This document shows, piece by piece, positions 61,501 through 64,000 of a DNA stretch of 64,000 nucleotides; the stretch's first letter is position 1, and each line of letters begins with the position of its first letter. Under the pieces are notes generated by a model. That model made no database searches and was not told where the DNA came from. It worked only from the letters and a program-made list of their open reading frames with translations. This DNA comes from Verrucomicrobiaceae bacterium. GTDB taxonomy: Bacteria > Verrucomicrobiota > Verrucomicrobiia > Verrucomicrobiales > Akkermansiaceae. The stretch is from the NCBI GenBank assembly GCA_027486655.1, contig JAIXOR010000058.1, positions 1 through 64,000 of the forward strand, written 5' to 3'. A program made the position numbers and the translations under genes.

Positions 61501-62757
61501 GACGACACGCTCGCGGGGGAACTCATCGAACTCATCAAGACACTCAAAGATCCCAAGTCCGTGAGGATGGCGATTTATGAGTTGAAGGGCTTCGACAAAC
61601 GTTTAGCCGGAGAGCTGGCGGCATACCTTTTGCAACGTGAAACCCGCGCCCGAATTACTAACGGGAGAATGGTGGAGGCATTGGTTATCGCCGGACTTGG
61701 GACCGGGTTTCGACAGGTCTGGAGGTTGGCCTTTCCGATTCTCAGCTCGCAACCTGAGCTGACCAAACGGGTCATGCTGTCGACGGCAAGGGATGGGGAC
61801 TCTCGGAACACGGATCTTTGCGAGGATTTGACCGAGGACGAAGTCGCTGATTTTTACCTGCTGCTCTGCCGGGTCTTCCCCCACTCGGAAGACCCTGAAG
61901 AAGAATCAGGATGGGTAAGCCCTCGGCAATCCATAACCCATTTCCGCAGCGCAGTCCTGGGAACACTCGGCAGCCGAAGCACTTTGGCCGCAGTCGCCCA
62001 ATTCAATCGACTCGCGAAGGCCCTCCCTGATCAAGCCACATGGCTGCTCTACCGTTCCCAACAAACCTTGAGTGTAGTGCGTCGCAACGAATGGCGACCC
62101 TTCCCCTTGCACGACCTAGCGACGGTTCTCTCGAATGATCGCAAACGGCTCATCCGCGACAACGGCGATCTCTTGAATCTGGTCATGGAGTCATTGGAAA
62201 AGCTGCAGTGGCACCTGAAGGAAACCACTCTTCCGGCTGTGGAAGATCTTTGGCAATGGGAGGGAGCGGGATTGAAAAGGAAGAACTTCCGCCACAAGGA
62301 CGAAGAGGCAGTTTCAGACTACGTGGCCCGATGGTTGCGCGACCGGATTGGGCCCGATTCGAAAGTGGTGGTAAACCGGGAGGTGCAACCACGCCGCGGA
62401 CAAAGGACGGACATCCTCGTGGAAGCTTGGAGCGATTCACCCGGCGGCCGAGGCCGGCAAGAGGTTCCGCTGAGTGTCACCATCGAAGTGAAAGGCTGTT
62501 GGAACAGGGAAATCAGGACGGGAGCCGAAAACCAGTTGCTCGAAGTTTACTTGCGGCCATTTGGTCGAACACACGGGATCTTTCTCGTGGCGTGGTTTCA
62601 CTGCCCCGGCCATGCGAAACTCGATTCGAATCAAACGACTGAGTTGAAGCACGAGGCTATCACTGATGCAAAGGAGGCTGTTGCCGCTTATGTGAAGCCT
62701 GCTCAGATCTCTGGATTCACGATCACACCTTTCGTCCTCGATTGCAGGCTGTCATAG
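58543..62757 (+). CDS. NACHT/STAND-like NTPase with C-terminal PD-(D/E)XK nuclease-like domain
   Basis: 1404 residues, no membrane segment. An N-terminal strand typical before NACHT modules (WSPRKTRD, then SSEFLEDPLG) leads into the NTPase: Walker A GEPGLGKTT (64-72), Walker B VLLDGLDEG with Asp130/Asp133/Glu134, and a sensor LVLSCRSFEWP with Arg165. The motif FTHQTFAECLAGQTL (near 355-370) matches the F-H-Q-F-E-Y-L-A-A helix of NACHT-associated winged-helix regions. About 850 residues of helical, probably HEAT-like repeats follow. The C-terminal 140 residues form a nuclease-like core: EEAVSDYVARWL, then Asp1290 (RTDILVEAW) and Glu1315-V-Lys1317 (IEVKG), the D...ExK order of PD-(D/E)XK enzymes. 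Bacterial STAND proteins commonly sense phage and activate an effector; here the nuclease would be the effector. Subtype not assignable. Confidence 0.82.
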   Translation: MPLHPHSAVRFPWIRFWSPRKTRDHGTSSEFLEDPLGEFGKHVHPHAAVLADITPDTGLLVLCGEPGLGKTTELELLRERHAACASGKERLIHLKAREFESFPDLQSYFEDHPDWKAWLADACSLSVLLDGLDEGLIRMPTLVARLRSFLETKPVERLQLVLSCRSFEWPEAEGEQLASLWAKRENAGFIFELEPLRREDARLAAEQRGHVGDKFLEAVHRADVASLASRPITLFFLLDEFRGEEFQATSRSQLYKNGCRRLCEENNPERARLLRRFSREECSTDEKVDAAGKVACGLLIGGKNSIWFPTSSQSPAASGNVCHSTDLIDSGMLRENAVEQALGTGVFTAFGRDCFGFTHQTFAECLAGQTLSQLPLPQLRSLLCATDPASGAEYVIPQLVELAAWVAGGHSGFFAHLIDIDPGALLRSGVAFAEPDHKARLVQRILDLAGKNQFFDQSEYWRFWRDLDHPGLPRQLIDALIAPQPHLMLRRVAIEIAEACRLQELVPTLFDILKSEHGERYLRDSVARALCASMPDDRLVELEPLARGEVGPDPDQSILGHALQRLVPEHWSVADALPFIGRTRNPNYFGSYWRALEELPKHLNDRDILPGLRAIQEWEGGFSDTSYRRKLCVALLLRGLEQIDNPAVCAELVKLWTTKSRNYHTFFRKGDRNDSDFEMINDEPRRKWIAAIINSSTSEPDERIDLLSWDTYRLIKPEDFGWILESLFRAEEKAAPAWANAVQRLLWNEEIRITWWDDFIAAYRRSPALQAHMVWFEEASVDTPARRKAKAHWLWHERRYERAMKRRRKKQELPDPKSEIDAAIALISGGESWVFINLCWALSLNEEGYRYGYLKHDITSYPEWENITAEQKMFFYNAARRFLLERSDGWAEIGKETNYFRPGIVAIWLLREEIESDEELRSAVAGKWIQAILGTWDSSSDHAKDLFALAYRINPSQTIHGWIREIWRDSERHGHPFAIRRAETCFDDTLAGELIELIKTLKDPKSVRMAIYELKGFDKRLAGELAAYLLQRETRARITNGRMVEALVIAGLGTGFRQVWRLAFPILSSQPELTKRVMLSTARDGDSRNTDLCEDLTEDEVADFYLLLCRVFPHSEDPEEESGWVSPRQSITHFRSAVLGTLGSRSTLAAVAQFNRLAKALPDQATWLLYRSQQTLSVVRRNEWRPFPLHDLATVLSNDRKRLIRDNGDLLNLVMESLEKLQWHLKETTLPAVEDLWQWEGAGLKRKNFRHKDEEAVSDYVARWLRDRIGPDSKVVVNREVQPRRGQRTDILVEAWSDSPGGRGRQEVPLSVTIEVKGCWNREIRTGAENQLLEVYLRPFGRTHGIFLVAWFHCPGHAKLDSNQTTELKHEAITDAKEAVAAYVKPAQISGFTITPFVLDCRLS

Positions 62758-63082
62758 AAAATTTCCAGCGTGGGCGTGCAAAAATGTTTTTGTGCAATGG
62801 ATTCGTTGCGCAATCGCCCGAGCGAAATTGCTTTTCCATAGGATCAACTCACCCCTTCACCAACTCATCCGCGTTGATGATCAAGTCGAAGTAATCCGAG
62901 CCTTCCACGGTGGGGGCGAGGTCGCTGGAGTGGATGAGGACGGTGCGGAACGAATGGCCAGGGGGGAGCTTGCGGCGGGCGACTTTATGTTTCACTTCAC
63001 CTCCAACCTCCCTGAAGCTTCCCAACCTCACCATAGCTGAGATTTTTATTGCTCGAACCCATAAATATGGGATTCTCTTTCC
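62758..63082. other. 325-base region between STAND NTPase and second VapBC pair
   Basis: The only ORF of note is on the minus strand (62849-63034, 61 residues, ending IINADELVKG). It contains HKVARRKLPPGHSFRTVLIH, which looks protein-like but is not recognised, and has no clear ribosome-binding site; it may be a decayed gene end. The VapBC operator palindrome (63058-63071) lies at the right edge. I see no RNA gene. Confidence 0.3.
63058..63071 (+). promoter_or_regulatory. palindromic operator of second VapBC pair
   Basis: CCCATA and TATGGG are perfect arms with a 2-base AA spacer (CCCATAAATATGGG), 11 bases upstream of the antitoxin ATG and within an AT-rich promoter-like patch. Ribbon-helix-helix antitoxins bind such short dyads to autoregulate their operon. 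Confidence 0.6.
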
Positions 63083-63346
63083 ATGAAAACCACTCTGGAC
63101 CTTCCCGATGAAACCTTCCGTCAGGCGAAGGCGAGGGCGGCGTTGCGCGGGATTCCGATGAGGCAGTTTGTGACTGAGGCATTGGAAGAGAAAATCCGGG
63201 GCGAATCGGCACCCGGCTCGCCCGCCCAGTCGCCGCCGTGGATGCGCGGCTTCGGGGCCTTGGCGGATCTGAGGGAGGAAAACCGTCGGCTCGAAGGCAT
63301 CATGGCGGTGGAATTCGGAAGAATCGAAGCGGAGGATGAGGCATGA
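63083..63346 (+). CDS. ribbon-helix-helix VapB-like antitoxin
   Basis: 87 residues. The N-terminus MKTTLDLPDETFRQAKARAA is a ribbon-helix-helix DNA-binding domain followed by RQFVTEALEEKI. The C-terminal part (WMRGFGALADLREENRRLEG) should bind the PIN toxin. It differs in type from the AbrB-like antitoxin of the first pair. Its last codons overlap the start of the toxin gene by four bases, and a perfect short palindrome lies directly upstream. Confidence 0.88.
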   Translation: MKTTLDLPDETFRQAKARAALRGIPMRQFVTEALEEKIRGESAPGSPAQSPPWMRGFGALADLREENRRLEGIMAVEFGRIEAEDEA

Positions 63347-63720
63347 TCCTAGACACGAACGCCCTCTCGGCCTGGGCGGATGGGAATCCCTCGTGTCGTC
63401 CCTTTTTCGAAGAAGCCCGGCGGATCGTGGTGCCCGTCATCGTCATCGGAGAATACCTCTACGGCATCCGGCAATCTCGTTTCCGCGACCGCTACGAATC
63501 CTGGCTCAGCTCCGTCATGCCTCATGTGGAAATGGCATCTGTCACACCCACGACCGCCGATCACTACGCATCACTCCGCCTATTGTTGAAATCCCAAGGC
63601 GCACCCATCCCCGCCAACGATCTCTGGATCGCCGCTGTTGTCCGGGAATACCGGCTGCCTTTGTTGAGCAACGACGCGCATTTTGATCTCTGCCCGGATT
63701 TGCAGCGTTTGTCGTTCTGA
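63343..63720 (+). CDS. VapC-like PIN-domain toxin
   Basis: 125 residues. PIN-domain acids are complete: Asp4 (MILDTNALSAW), Glu37 (VIVIGEYLYGI), Asp93 (IPANDLWIAAVV) and Asp111 (LLSNDAHFD). The sequence is close to the FitB/VapC type rather than to the toxin at 36505-36897. It should be an Mg-dependent RNase neutralised by the antitoxin directly upstream. With the STAND NTPase it makes this end of the window rich in defence- or maintenance-type genes. Confidence 0.9.
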   Translation: MILDTNALSAWADGNPSCRPFFEEARRIVVPVIVIGEYLYGIRQSRFRDRYESWLSSVMPHVEMASVTPTTADHYASLRLLLKSQGAPIPANDLWIAAVVREYRLPLLSNDAHFDLCPDLQRLSF

Positions 63721-63763
63721 ATGGATTTCGTGTCGCCTTGGCCACCACTACCTTCCGAGCCCT

Positions 63764-64000
63764 CTACTCTGGTTCCGCTTCTGGTGCTGCGAAGGGATTG
63801 CGATTTCCGACCACGACAATATGGGTGGCGTACGCTTCCTCTATCTTCGGGATGCCGCCGAGAGAGAAGCGGAGGCGGTGGCCTTTGTGCTGATAGACGG
63901 TGAGGGATGGCTTGAGGTTGAGGTCGAGAGCGTGGAAACGGAGCAATCGCAGGATCCGCCCTGCTTTGGTGAGATTGCAGCGGAAGAGGCGCTCAAGGAT
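63764..64000 (-). CDS. unrecognised protein, 5' end outside window
   Basis: The minus-strand frame is open from the right edge to a stop at 63764, giving the last 78 residues of a larger protein (CNLTKAGRILRLLRFHALDL, then SLTVYQHKGHRLRFSLGGIP, ending APEAEPE). There is no in-frame ATG inside the window. No domain is recognised. It converges on the VapC gene with a 43-base gap. Confidence 0.5.
   Translation of the reverse strand: MLERLFRCNLTKAGRILRLLRFHALDLNLKPSLTVYQHKGHRLRFSLGGIPKIEEAYATHIVVVGNRNPFAAPEAEPE

Noticed and set aside
1-64000. tRNA or other structured RNA genes in the intergenic gaps
   Set aside because: I looked through gaps over 70 bases for cloverleaf-like arms and TTCGA-type T loops and found none convincing; covariance-model scanning was not possible.

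Overview
The window is high-GC bacterial chromosome, most likely from a heterotrophic member of the Verrucomicrobiota (Luteolibacter/Haloferula-like Verrucomicrobiales). That placement is inferred from protein content: very long extracellular proteins with autotransporter-associated beta-strand repeats, a PEP-CTERM protein, a XylR-type AraC regulator, a DUF1080 protein, a lone type II secretion pseudopilin and C-terminal domains typical of verrucomicrobial exoproteins. No rRNA, tRNA, CRISPR array, insertion sequence or prophage is visible.

1-28.6 kb is a secreted-glycan region. A partial autotransporter (1-6054) with about 14 tandem repeats is followed by a carbohydrate-use locus: a XylR-like regulator divergent from a sodium/solute symporter, a GH130 phosphorylase/hydrolase, a Tat-exported clan GH-A-like protein, a GH10 xylanase and, convergent to these, a paralogue of the Tat protein. 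Next come minus-strand genes for a pseudopilin, two large beta-strand-repeat proteins (one PEP-CTERM) and a 2439-residue heparinase II/III-like lyase fused to LamG, Ig-like and beta-strand-repeat modules. A shared sequence (core CGTCYCAAATC) lies in five intergenic regions of this part and suggests one regulon, plausibly controlled by the XylR-like protein.

28.9-50.3 kb is mixed metabolism and housekeeping: a degenerate Ser/Thr kinase; a urate-catabolism set (XdhC, OHCU decarboxylase, PuuD-type urate oxidase with cytochrome c); DUF1080, cupin and SGNH proteins; PrxQ; an intradiol dioxygenase; a VapBC pair; MutS; DUF6671; an SbtA bicarbonate permease next to a secreted beta-carbonic anhydrase; a His-rich permease with its TIGR03943 partner; a methyltransferase; ribosomal protein L28; and two small lipoprotein hydrolases.

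50.4-58.0 kb holds a bacterial alpha-2-macroglobulin and glycyl-tRNA synthetase. 58.1-64 kb looks like an accessory or defence island: a small unknown ORF, a 1404-residue NACHT/STAND-like NTPase with a C-terminal PD-(D/E)XK nuclease-like domain, a second VapBC pair with a palindromic operator, and an unrecognised gene running off the end. The NTPase-nuclease protein is the strongest candidate for an undescribed system. All calls come from reading the sequence; no database search was run.
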